Source: RPQK01 sp041946865
GTDB taxonomy: Bacteria > Acidobacteriota > UBA6911 > RPQK01
Assembly (NCBI GenBank): GCA_041946865.1
Contig: JBHGBF010000052.1
Coordinates: 1 to 25,469, forward strand
Length of the DNA: 25,469 nucleotides
Reading direction: 5' to 3'
Shown here: positions 16,104 to 23,630 of the stretch, one piece after another
Position numbering within the stretch: position 1 is the first letter of the stretch
Layout: the number at the start of each line of letters is the position of its first letter
Made by a program: the position numbers and the translations under genes
Notes under the pieces: generated by a model
Told to the model about the DNA's origin: nothing
The model's input: the letters and a program-made list of their open reading frames with translations, nothing else
The model's database searches: none

Positions 16104-17051
16104 TCAATGCATCATTGGGACGGCATTCGACAGGCCAGGCGTGGGCCTTACGACCAGCGTGATCTCTCTCCAGTTCAGTTCCGAGAGCCCCAAGCCTGTC
16201 ATTGTCCCTGCGAGACCGCCGGCGATGCCCCCGCCGGCCGCCCGAGGCCCTTCGTTTGCGGCATCCGAAGTTGCGAGGCCCGCGATGGCGCCCAGGAACA
16301 GGCCGGCAAACGCTCCGCCAATAACCGCGGCTACCCTCGATCCGTTCAGCTTCTCGCGGTAAACCACAGTCGAAATCGAGGTGCTGAGAATCTGCTGTAC
16401 CCCCTTAAGCGCATCTGTGGAAGAGTCTTCGACGCGCATGGTGATGTTGTGCTGGTCGCCTCTCTCAACCTGGCCGCGAAGGTACGTTCCATCCTTGAGC
16501 ATCAAGTCGACCTTCCGGTTCCAGATCCAGTTGAAGACGTCTTCGGACGCGACTGTCAACTTCCATCTCCGGGCAGTAATTGCCTTCGTTTGGGGCTCAC
16601 AAGCGTAGATGACCTTTTCAGGGGTTGCCATCCCCGCGTCGAGAAGGGCTCCTATGCCAGATCCCCCGGCGGCGCCCGCAGCGCCAAGGATGACCCATAC
16701 GCCTTCGGCAAAGTCATCGACAGGGGCGGAAACGGCTGCCAGGACGGCAAAGCCCGAGGCCGCCCCCATTAGAGCACCATTCTTCAGCGTGTCGCGGGCG
16801 GGCAATGAGACGACCGAGATTTTCTCCCTCTCGATCGGCCCGGACCGCAGCACGATCCGGCCCGCATCGTAGGCCTGGAAAGCCTCGGCTATCTTGCCCC
16901 CGGTCTTGAGATAGACCGCCACACGATCACCGGGTTTCAGCGACGCGACGTTTTGCCAGTCTCCCAAGGGTTTCTGCTCTGCCGAGACGGGGTCCCAGAT
17001 ACTGCCGAGCAACCCAAGAAGAACACCGACGTGAAAAAGGTAGGTTTTCAT
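16104..17051 (-). CDS. Exported protein with duplicated beta-rich + glycine-zipper unit
   Basis: This 315-aa protein has a signal peptide (residues 1-24, ending SAEQ). Two similar halves follow. In each, a small beta-rich stretch resembling an LSm/SH3 barrel (about 32-84, GDRVAVYLKTGGKI; about 172-232, RKVDLMLKDGTYLRGQVERG) is followed by a glycine-zipper hydrophobic segment (about 91-140, GALMGAASGFAVLAA; about 238-288, VIGGAFAGLFLGAIAG). Glycine zippers pack helices in or across membranes, so a membrane-anchored or oligomeric periplasmic protein is likely. The start is supported by GGAGG five bases before the ATG. It precedes the phosphatase gene on the same strand, 50 bases away, and may be cotranscribed. 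Function unknown. Confidence 0.78.
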   Translation of the reverse strand: MKTYLFHVGVLLGLLGSIWDPVSAEQKPLGDWQNVASLKPGDRVAVYLKTGGKIAEAFQAYDAGRIVLRSGPIEREKISVVSLPARDTLKNGALMGAASGFAVLAAVSAPVDDFAEGVWVILGAAGAAGGSGIGALLDAGMATPEKVIYACEPQTKAITARRWKLTVASEDVFNWIWNRKVDLMLKDGTYLRGQVERGDQHNITMRVEDSSTDALKGVQQILSTSISTVVYREKLNGSRVAAVIGGAFAGLFLGAIAGLATSDAANEGPRAAGGGIAGGLAGTMTGLGLSELNWREITLVVRPTPGLSNAVPMMH

Positions 17052-17557
17052 CTCTGCCTCCAGGCAGCGACGTTATGCAAGGCAGAGGCCTCAGACAATT
17101 GCCGGCTCACGTACATCACAAGGCTGGTGCTGCAACGATTTCTTGCACGTGGTGCAGCTTGCGGCCCTCCATTCGTCGCTTTCGCTTTGAGGGTGTTGGA
17201 AAAGGGCAGAGGATGCGCCTCCCGATCCGTTGGTAGTTCTGCCTTCAAACGGGCTTGTCCAAGCCAGGCCGTCGCAGAATCTGCGTCAAACCCCGCCTGA
17301 AGGCGGGACTACGAACGGACCGCGGAACACCGCTCGTCCAAGGAACCTTCTCAATATCCTCGCTTTTCGTTTCGGGACAAGTTGACACCATTTGACCTGC
17401 CCGATGCGCACAGAAGTTATTTGTGGATGCAAGCCACGTTGTACAGGACCATTGGCACGTCCGGATCGATCAGCAAAGTGTGGTTGGCCCACTCGAGACC
17501 CTGCGTGGTTCTGTCGGCCGGTTTACAATGAAGCCGAACCAACGGAGGAACTCGATT
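17052..17557. other. Divergent intergenic region holding palindromic repeat
   Basis: About 500 bases lie between the start of the glycine-zipper gene (-) and that of the rhamnosidase (+). No credible gene is seen. Copy 2 of the composite palindromic element occupies 17233-17352. A TACAAT hexamer at 17524-17529 could be a -10 box for the rhamnosidase gene, with a start about 7 bases later, but no good -35 lies at the right distance. Confidence 0.7.
17233..17352. repeat. Composite palindromic element, copy 2
   Basis: The left arm, GTAGTTCTGCCTTCAAACGG (17233-17252), pairs imperfectly with CCCGCCTGAAGGCGGGAC followed by TAC (about 17292-17313). The gap is 38 bases. The sequence after the right arm (ACTACGAACGGACCGCGG then ACACCGCTCGTCC) is closely repeated at 23574-23605. 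The left arm matches copy 1 at 14292 in 18 of 20 bases. It lies in a divergent promoter region, so it could affect the rhamnosidase or the glycine-zipper gene. Confidence 0.75.
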
Positions 17558-20338
17558 ATGATGGCAAGACTGGTACATCCACTGCTCGCGCTGTCATCCT
17601 TGGTATGTCTTATGACCGCCGTCCTGCCCGCCCAGCCCGCGACCTCTGCCACTGCGCTCAAGGTCTATGGGCTGCGGACTGAGTACAAGGAAAACCCCAT
17701 CGGGATCGACTCGGTCAGACCACGGCTGAGTTGGAAGATCGAATCCGACGCGCGGTCCGTCGTGCAGGCGGCCTATCAGATTCAGGTAGCCCGTAGTGAA
17801 AGCGACCTGCAGAGCGAACGCGGGCTCCTTTGGGATTCAGGACGCGTCAAGTCCGAAGAGTCGGCGCATCGCACGTACGAAGGTCCGGAGCTGAAATCAC
17901 GACAACGGTGCTACTGGCGGGTGCGGGTCTGGGACGCAGCAGGCAAGGACTCGGGTTGGAGCGCCCCGGCGTTTTGGGAAATGGGGCTTCTCCGCCCCTC
18001 CGATTGGGAGGCCGTTTGGATCGAGCCTGGGATTGTCGAAGACGTCTCCAAGCCCGGGCCCGTGCCCATGTTGCGCGCCGATTTCAACATCAAGGGAGCG
18101 GTCAGCCGTGCCCGGGCCTATGTGACAAGCCGGGGCCTGTACGAGCTTTATCTGAACGGACGGAGAGTGGGCGACCAGGCTCTCACTCCCGGTTGGACCA
18201 GCTACAACAAGCGCCTGCAGTACCAGACCTACGACGTCACGGAACTCCTCAAGAACGGCGACAACGCTATAGGAGCGCTGCTCGGTAATGGGTGGTATCG
18301 GGGGGAGATTGGGTTCTCCAGACAGCGCAACTTCTACGGCAGCAAAGTCGCGCTTCTCCTGCAAATCAACGTAACCTACTCCGACGGGCGCGAGGAAGCG
18401 ATCGTCTCCAACCGCAAATGGCGCTCAGCCACCGGGCCGATCCTGATGTCCGAAATCTACCACGGCGAGACCTACGACGCGCGCCTGGAAAAGCCTGACT
18501 GGGCCATGCCCGGTTTCGATCAAAGTCAATGGTCCCAGGTTCAGGTCGTCGATTACCCGAAAGCTAACTTGATCGCCCCCGCCGGGCCGCCGGTTCGCAA
18601 GACAGGTGAGATCAAGCCGGTGGCGATCCTCAAGACGCCGAACGGCGACACCGTTGTCGACATGGGCCAGAACATGGTCGGCTGGGTCCGGCTGAAAGTC
18701 GACGGCCCGGCCGGCGCCACGGTGACCTTGCGCCACGCCGAGGTTCTCGACAAGCAAGGCAACTTCTACACCGAGAATCTCCGCAACGCGAAACAAACCG
18801 TGACCTACACGCTCAAAGGCGGCGGCGCCGAAACGTTCGAGCCCCACTTCACCTTCCAAGGATTCCGCTACGTCGCAGTCGATGGCTACCCCGGGACCCT
18901 CGATCTCGACAGCCTGACTGGCGTTGTCGTTCACTCAGACATGGCCAAGAACGGCGAGCTCAAGACCTCGGTTCCCTTGATCAACCAGCTTCAACAGAAC
19001 ATCGTTTGGGGCCAGAAAGGGAATTTCGTCGACGTCCCGACCGACTGCCCGCAGCGCGACGAGCGTTTGGGGTGGACCGGCGACGCCCAGGTTTTCTCAC
19101 GCACGGCCGCTTTTAACCGCGATGTGGCCGGATTCTTCGCCAAGTGGCTCAAGGACCTGGCAGCCGACCAGCTGGACAACGGCAGCGTCCCGCACGTGAT
19201 TCCTGATGTCCTCAGCCGTCCCAACAGGCCATCGGCAGGATCGGCCGCCTGGGCCGATGCCGCCGTCATCATCCCCTGGACCATGTACCTGGTTTACGGC
19301 GACAAGAAGTTCCTCGAAGACCAGTATGAAAGCATGACGAGGTGGGTCGAGTACATGCGCCGGCGGGCCGGTGATGACTACATCTGGGACGGTGATTTCC
19401 ACTTCGGCGACTGGTTGGCTTTTGCGACGACTCGTTCGGATTATCCAGGCGCTACAACCGGAAAAGACTATATCGCTACTGCCTTCTTCGCTCACTCAAC
19501 CGACCTGCTGGCACGCGTCGCCCGGATCCTGGGCCGCCGGGAGGATGCCTCGCGATACGAACAGCTGCTATCGAGAATCAAGGAGGCATACCGCCGGGAG
19601 TTTGTGACCGAAAACGGCCGTGTCGCCGAGAATACCCAGACGGCTTACACTCTCGCCCTCGAATTCGATCTGCTGCCTGAAAACCTGCGTCCGGCCGCCG
19701 CCAAACGCCTGGCAGCGGACGTCCGCGAGCGAAAACACCTGACTACCGGGTTCGTCGGGACTCCCTACCTGTGTCATGTGCTCACCCGCTACGGCTATCT
19801 CGACGAAGCGTACCTGCTGCTGACCCGCCAGGAGTACCCGTCCTGGCTCTACCCGGTCAAGCAGGGCGCGACTACGATCTGGGAACGCTGGGATGGGCAG
19901 AAGCCGGACGGTTCATTTCAGGACAAGGGCATGAATTCGTTCAATCATTACGCCTACGGGGCGATCGGCGACTGGATGTACCGGGTCATGGCGGGCATTG
20001 AGATCGATCCCGCAGCCCCGGGCTACAAGCACGTCCTGATTCAGCCGAAACCGGGCGGAGGCTTCGAGAGCGTGAAGGCCAGTCACGAGACTATGTACGG
20101 GAAGGTGGGCTCGGCATGGACTCTGAAGGAGAGGAAGCTCGAGCTGGCCGTCGAGATTCCTGCGAACACCAGGGCGACGGTGCGCCTGCCGAAAGCCAGG
20201 GGGGCGAACATCACCGAGAGCGGACAGGCGCTTAAAGAAGGAAGCAATGGTATCGAACTCGCCCGGACGGAAGGCGACGCTATGGTAGTGAAGCTCGGTT
20301 CCGGCAGCTATCGGTTTGCGTACCTGATGGCGAAGTGA
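17558..20338 (+). CDS. Exported GH78 alpha-L-rhamnosidase
   Basis: This 926-aa protein starts at ATG 17558, nine bases after GGAGG. An adjacent second ATG follows and upstream in-frame codons have no ribosome site. The signal peptide is about residues 1-25 (ends VLPAQPATSA). The domain order is typical: a fibronectin-like N-terminal domain (about 30-150), the Bac_rhamnosid_N jelly roll with YVTSRGLYELYLNGRRVGD, a second beta domain with VVDMGQNMVGWVRLKV, the six-hairpin (alpha/alpha)6 catalytic domain and a C-terminal beta domain. PTDCPQRDERLGWTGD carries the likely general acid E502 (with D501 and D509 nearby), and TTIWERWD carries the likely general base E776. It removes terminal alpha-L-rhamnose from plant glycosides or pectic chains. 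No transporter or isomerase for rhamnose is near. Confidence 0.94.
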   Translation: MMARLVHPLLALSSLVCLMTAVLPAQPATSATALKVYGLRTEYKENPIGIDSVRPRLSWKIESDARSVVQAAYQIQVARSESDLQSERGLLWDSGRVKSEESAHRTYEGPELKSRQRCYWRVRVWDAAGKDSGWSAPAFWEMGLLRPSDWEAVWIEPGIVEDVSKPGPVPMLRADFNIKGAVSRARAYVTSRGLYELYLNGRRVGDQALTPGWTSYNKRLQYQTYDVTELLKNGDNAIGALLGNGWYRGEIGFSRQRNFYGSKVALLLQINVTYSDGREEAIVSNRKWRSATGPILMSEIYHGETYDARLEKPDWAMPGFDQSQWSQVQVVDYPKANLIAPAGPPVRKTGEIKPVAILKTPNGDTVVDMGQNMVGWVRLKVDGPAGATVTLRHAEVLDKQGNFYTENLRNAKQTVTYTLKGGGAETFEPHFTFQGFRYVAVDGYPGTLDLDSLTGVVVHSDMAKNGELKTSVPLINQLQQNIVWGQKGNFVDVPTDCPQRDERLGWTGDAQVFSRTAAFNRDVAGFFAKWLKDLAADQLDNGSVPHVIPDVLSRPNRPSAGSAAWADAAVIIPWTMYLVYGDKKFLEDQYESMTRWVEYMRRRAGDDYIWDGDFHFGDWLAFATTRSDYPGATTGKDYIATAFFAHSTDLLARVARILGRREDASRYEQLLSRIKEAYRREFVTENGRVAENTQTAYTLALEFDLLPENLRPAAAKRLAADVRERKHLTTGFVGTPYLCHVLTRYGYLDEAYLLLTRQEYPSWLYPVKQGATTIWERWDGQKPDGSFQDKGMNSFNHYAYGAIGDWMYRVMAGIEIDPAAPGYKHVLIQPKPGGGFESVKASHETMYGKVGSAWTLKERKLELAVEIPANTRATVRLPKARGANITESGQALKEGSNGIELARTEGDAMVVKLGSGSYRFAYLMAK

Positions 20339-20350
20339 TCAGCAAAACCC

Positions 20351-20400
20351 ACGAATAACACGGATCGGACGGTTGAATTCGTATGTTCCGTGTTATTCGT
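20351..20400. repeat. 14-bp perfect inverted repeat between convergent genes
   Basis: ACGAATAACACGGA (20351-20364) and TCCGTGTTATTCGT (20387-20400) are perfect reverse complements around a 22-base loop. The right arm contains the stop codon of the minus-strand phosphodiesterase. It could be a bidirectional terminator-like hairpin. It also resembles the TTCGTG/ATAACACGGA-type dispersed repeats found next to genes in several phyla; that resemblance is from memory. Confidence 0.65.
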
Positions 20401-21223
20401 CGGCGTCACCCTGCCTCAGAAACCGACTGAGCCCCTCCAAATCATCGGTGTTGATGAAATCCACCCCGGCATCCTTGAGCACCGCCCAGCCAGCCGGGTT
20501 ATCCGGCGCCGCCCAGAAGCGGACCCGGTAGCCGTGGGCGTGGGCCTTCTTCACCATGTAGTTCAGCTGGTCACGCTCCTTGGGTAGGATCCCACCTTTG
20601 CCCGACCACTCGAAATAACGCGTCCAATCATCGCTCAAAAGCGGCATCACCGCGGGTTTTAGCCCGAGGTCGACGTCCGACAGCCGGCCGTCTAACCCGG
20701 CATATCTGATTCTTTCTGAAAGCATGAGCGATGCCGCCCGGTTTCCGGAAATAAAGACCGTGAGCAGGCCCGGACGCACCTCGTCTCCATCGAAAACGGT
20801 CAGGATATCTCGATACCTTTGCAAAACCGAGGAGAGTGCCTTCCAGGCCGGTTCAGCCTCGGATTTCACATCGATCAGCAGCGTGAACAGGCAGGCCGGG
20901 ACAGAAGCCGGGCCGGCCTTCTTCCTCAAGCGCGCGGCGAGCGGTTCCAGATAGAGCGACTCGAGGGTCCGCTCCGGCCTGATCTGATCCGCGTCATGAG
21001 CGACGAGCAATTGCCCATTGACCAGGAAGACGTCGGCCTCGACACTGCAGAAGCCCCGCTCGAGAGCATCCAGCAGTGGGCGAGGATGCTGGTAGTCGTT
21101 GTGTGAATGCGCCTGTGCCAGCCAGCGACTTCCGCTCGAGACAGTCTGACCCGCGGCCCAGATCGACCAGGCAAAAATAGAGACTGACAATAAGAAGAGG
21201 TGGGTTCGACTGCGACCGAGCAC
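20393..21223 (-). CDS. Exported PI-PLC/GDPD-like phosphodiesterase
   Basis: This 276-aa protein has a hydrophobic leader (about residues 8-25). The TIM-barrel phosphodiesterase start AQAHSHNDYQHPRPLLDALERG has the first active-site histidine at H39 or H41. FCSVEADVFLVNGQLLVAHD follows with E62, D64 and H76. Later strands include LLIDVKSEA and the closing WAVLKDAGVDFINTDDL. The family acts on glycerophosphodiesters or phosphoinositides; this branch (AIM6-like) is mostly uncharacterised. No in-frame ATG precedes the barrel. The GTG at 21221-21223, 28 bases after the upstream gene, gives a proper leader, while a TTG further up would overlap that gene. The stop codon lies in an inverted repeat. 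Confidence 0.78.
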   Translation of the reverse strand: MLGRSRTHLFLLSVSIFAWSIWAAGQTVSSGSRWLAQAHSHNDYQHPRPLLDALERGFCSVEADVFLVNGQLLVAHDADQIRPERTLESLYLEPLAARLRKKAGPASVPACLFTLLIDVKSEAEPAWKALSSVLQRYRDILTVFDGDEVRPGLLTVFISGNRAASLMLSERIRYAGLDGRLSDVDLGLKPAVMPLLSDDWTRYFEWSGKGGILPKERDQLNYMVKKAHAHGYRVRFWAAPDNPAGWAVLKDAGVDFINTDDLEGLSRFLRQGDADE

Positions 21224-21251
21224 TGCAGGTGTTTCCCACGGATCGAGTATC

Positions 21252-21443
21252 TTACGCCTTCTTCGCACCGTAGGCGCGATCGTACTCGATGAGCACGAGG
21301 GCCAGGAGAAAGAGAGTCGCGGCCACGCTAAGGTAGCTGGCGGGCGCAATGTCCAGGATAAGCGTGTTCAACACTCTCTCAATCCCTCCCAGAAGAAGGG
21401 CAAGGACACCGACAAGGGCTGCCGCGAGCGATATGACTTTCAT
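21252..21443 (-). CDS. Small two-helix membrane protein
   Basis: This 63-aa protein has two hydrophobic helices: MKVISLAAALVGVLALLLGG (1-20) and about 35-54 (LSVAATLFLLALVLIEYD), with a basic C-terminal tail GAKKA. The start is supported by GAGGAGG with GGAGG five bases before the ATG. A longer reading upstream has no such site. It precedes the phosphodiesterase gene by 28 bases on the same strand and is probably cotranscribed. No known function; the small size and two helices fit an inner-membrane accessory protein. Confidence 0.72.
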   Translation of the reverse strand: MKVISLAAALVGVLALLLGGIERVLNTLILDIAPASYLSVAATLFLLALVLIEYDRAYGAKKA

Positions 21444-21571
21444 CGTTTCCTCCTCGCACGTCAGGGACGTTATAGCACAAACGCCAAAACGCGGCGAAAA
21501 AAAGGGGAACTGCTTCAGGTTCAAGAGATCCCGGTTTGCTCTCCCGCCAGAATCGATTGCTCTTTCAGACG

Positions 21572-21990
21572 CTAGCGCGCGACGATTTCGACCGGTACAG
21601 CGGGAAGGACGCCCAGGGAAAGAGGCCGGTTCTGCCCGGCAGGCTTTCCCTGGTTCTGCTGGATGTCGGGACGTTGAAGGAAGACCCCGAAGATCAGATT
21701 GCGGTCTTGATGACGAGGCTCAAGCCGTCAGAATGCCGCCTCACCTCCTGGAGCGTAACACCTGCCGGCGGATGCTGAAGCTCGAGCTTGACGGCCTCGA
21801 GCACCGGCGCGCGGCCGGCCTTGATCGCGACTTCGGCGGTCCCGCCGAGCGGGATTCGCACCGGCCCGTCGACGGCGACTTGAGGAGCAGCACGGCGTCG
21901 ATTTCCTCCTCGCACCGCATCGAGAAGCTCGCGGGCAGGCAACAGGTGCGTGCAGAGGAACGCCTGCATCATGTCTTCCAGGCGTTCTCT
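21572..21990 (-). pseudogene. C-terminal remnant of a secreted planctomycete/acidobacterial-type protein
   Basis: The fragment begins at RERLEDMMQAFLC...HLLPARELLDAV and continues with PVRIPLGGTAEVAIKAG and ELQHPPAGVTLQEV, a beta-rich C-terminal module I associate with large secreted proteins of Planctomycetes/Acidobacteria. The first frame stops at 21694 (VIKTAI). The next frame continues with NLIFGVFLQRPDIQQNQ and closes with PLSLGVLPAVPVEIVAR and TAG at 21572-21574, a plausible family terminus. So at least one frameshift lies near 21700. The N-terminal part is gone. It is fused head-on-tail to the DUF1549 remnant, sharing the bases at about 21976-21990. Not expected to make a functional protein. 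Confidence 0.6.
21613..21653. other. Ten-bp perfect stem-loop inside pseudogene end
   Basis: CCAGGGAAAG (21613-21622) pairs with CTTTCCCTGG (21644-21653); the loop contains a second partial GCCGG/CCGGC pairing. It falls within the C-terminal codons of the decayed gene, so it may just be coding sequence that happens to fold, or a late-acquired palindrome. Confidence 0.5.
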
Positions 21991-22810
21991 GGAGTGATCA
22001 GCCAGTCGGCGAACACATGACGCGGATCGTCTTTATCGCGAATGCGGGCGGGGCGGCCGTCGGGAAAAACTGCCGCCAAAGGTCCGGTTTTGGCCGGGTC
22101 GAGGCAGACGATCTCCTCCTTCCACTCGGCCGTCGACTTATATGCCACCCGGGAGAAAAAAGCCTCCATGCCGGCTCGACGCCCTTCCGGCCACTTTTCA
22201 AAGCGTGCGCCCATAAAACGTCAGCGCCACTGCCGAGGCCATGGTCATCGGGTTCCGTCCCTGGATCGCCCGGTAGAAGTTGACCTGCGGCACCCGGAAA
22301 TTGCTGCCGCTCGATGTCAGCAACTCGCGCGCAAACCGGTCATACGGCATGTTGGCGCGGATGGCCTCCCGGATCCAGCGGTGGTACGCCTGGACACGCC
22401 TGGACGGCGTTCGGCCACAGGTTGATCGGGTACTCGGATTTGACCCGCAACAGGTCGCACCACTTGAGCGACCAGTAGTCCGCGAGCTCTTCCCGCTTCA
22501 AGAGGGCGTCGATCAACGCTGATCGCTTGCCCGCTCCGGGCTTGGCCAGAAACTCACGAACCTCTTCGGCCGTGGGCAGCGTTCCAATCAGGTCCAGGTG
22601 AGCACGGCGCATGAATACTTCGTCTGAACAGAGGTTCGCCGGAGGGATTCCCCGGCGCTCCAGCCCGGCCCGCACCAAGACATCGATCTGATTCTGAGTC
22701 TGGTACGGCCCGCTCGATTCGTACGGATCCACCCGAGGCTGGGCGCCCGCGGTAACCAGATGGAGCATGCCGAATAACAGCGCTGTTCCTGGCCGGAGGA
22801 GATTCCTCAT
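21978..22810 (-). pseudogene. Truncated, frameshifted DUF1549 (PSCyt2-type) protein
   Basis: It starts at ATG 22810 with a leader (RNLLRPGTALLFGMLHLVTAG). The DUF1549 opening IDVLVRAGLERRGIPPANLCSDEVFMRRAHLDLIGTLPTAEEV is followed by WSLKWCDLLRVKSEYP. An exact 10-bp tandem duplication (22386-22405) breaks the frame. Without it the reading continues as QAYHRWIREAIRANMPYDRFARELLTSSG. One extra base in the A-run 22215-22218 breaks it again; the next frame has MGARFEKWP and ends VFADWLITPENAW, a hallmark of the family. Normal members continue with DUF1553 and much more sequence; here another gene's fragment follows directly. These proteins are usually paired with DUF1501 genes, absent here. Dead gene. 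Confidence 0.85.
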
Positions 22811-22886
22811 GGACACACCGTATGCGGATATTATCACTGCCGATGGCGATGAAATCTTTGATTTGGTAAAGACTTGTAAAGAGAAT

Positions 22887-22897
22887 AGGAGGACATG
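22887..22897 (+). promoter_or_regulatory. Tightly spaced Shine-Dalgarno of the YCII gene
   Basis: AGGAGG (22887-22892) is only two bases from ATG 22895. The motif is complete but closer than the usual 5-9 bases. No other in-frame start nearby keeps the conserved first strand. Confidence 0.6.
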
Positions 22898-23170
22898 TAC
22901 TACTTGCTCTTTTACCGGACCGTCGAAAACTACGTCGAGCGCCGGGCGCCTTATCGCGACCAGCACCTCGCCCATGCGACCAGCGCGCTCAAACGCGGGG
23001 AACTGGTGATGGGCGGAGCCCTTTCAGACCCGGTAGACGGCGCGGTGCTTGTCTTCAACGCTGACAGCCCGGCCGTCGTCGAAGGCTTCGCCAGGGAGGA
23101 CCCTTACGTCAAGGCGGGGCTGATTACCGAGTGGAAGGTTCGCCCCTGGACCGTCGTCATCGGTGGGTGA
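22895..23170 (+). CDS. YCII-domain protein (YciI-like)
   Basis: This 91-aa single-domain protein has the ferredoxin-like YCII fold. It opens with YYLLFYRTVENYVERRAPYRDQHLAH, then GELVMGGALSDPVDGAVLVF and DPYVKAGLITEWKVRPWTVVIG. The Arg-x-x-His and Asp pattern resembles the putative active site of YciI; most members have no known substrate, and a few related domains dechlorinate or oxidise ring compounds. The length is normal and it has no signal peptide. It is divergent from the DUF1549 remnant, with 84 bases between starts, and stands alone. Confidence 0.88.
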   Translation: MYYLLFYRTVENYVERRAPYRDQHLAHATSALKRGELVMGGALSDPVDGAVLVFNADSPAVVEGFAREDPYVKAGLITEWKVRPWTVVIGG

Positions 23171-23630
23171 CCAAGAAACGCCGCAGGCCGATAAGCGCCG
23201 CAGGGCCGATCGCACGTTGCTCGCACCTCGAGAGGGTGTTGAGCCTTTCAGAGCTAAGCCATAGCAGAATCTGAGTTTGCAAAAAACCGGTTTGGGGCGC
23301 GCGCACCATTAGGTTGAGAGTGACCATGTCCGCCCTTTCGATTACGGAATGGGTTCCTATTTCATTCATAGGTCACGTTTCCCCAGGCCCCCGTTGTTAT
23401 CCCGGACGGTCGGTTTTCTCGAGTCCGGTTGGCGGGCTCGGCTTTCCCGCAAGGCCTTCCCGGCAGCCCGTCCCACACTCCGGATATGCTACCCGCCTGA
23501 ATCGAGCAATTGGCGGGAGGGGACTTTCACCCCTAAGATTCGCAGCCTCGTCGGCTGCACCCCTGAAGGCGGAACTACGAACGGGCAGCGGAGCGCCGCT
23601 CGTCCGGGGAGACTTTTTAAACACCGCCCC
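23171..23630. other. Repeat-rich non-coding gap between convergent genes
   Basis: No credible gene occurs in these 460 bases. It holds a near-duplicate pair CGCCGCAGGCCGAT (23179-23192) and CGCCGCAGGGCCGAT (23196-23210), and two hairpins: AGGGG/CCCCT near 23517-23535 and GCAGCC/GGCTGC (23542-23558). A relative of the 17.3-kb palindromic element follows (23559-23620). The segment from about 23390 reads like debris of dispersed repeats. Confidence 0.65.
23559..23620. repeat. Partial copy of the palindromic element
   Basis: ACCCCTGAAGGCGGAACTAC (from 23559) followed by GAACGGGCAGCGGAGCGCC and GCTCGTCCGGGG aligns with 17291-17340, including the flank after the palindrome. The left arm seen in the other copies is missing and is replaced by two other hairpins. 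It ends 11 bases before the end of the hydrolase gene. Confidence 0.65.

Noticed and set aside
17524..17529. TACAAT as a -10 box for the rhamnosidase
   Set aside because: No -35-like hexamer at the right spacing; mentioned only in the intergenic entry.
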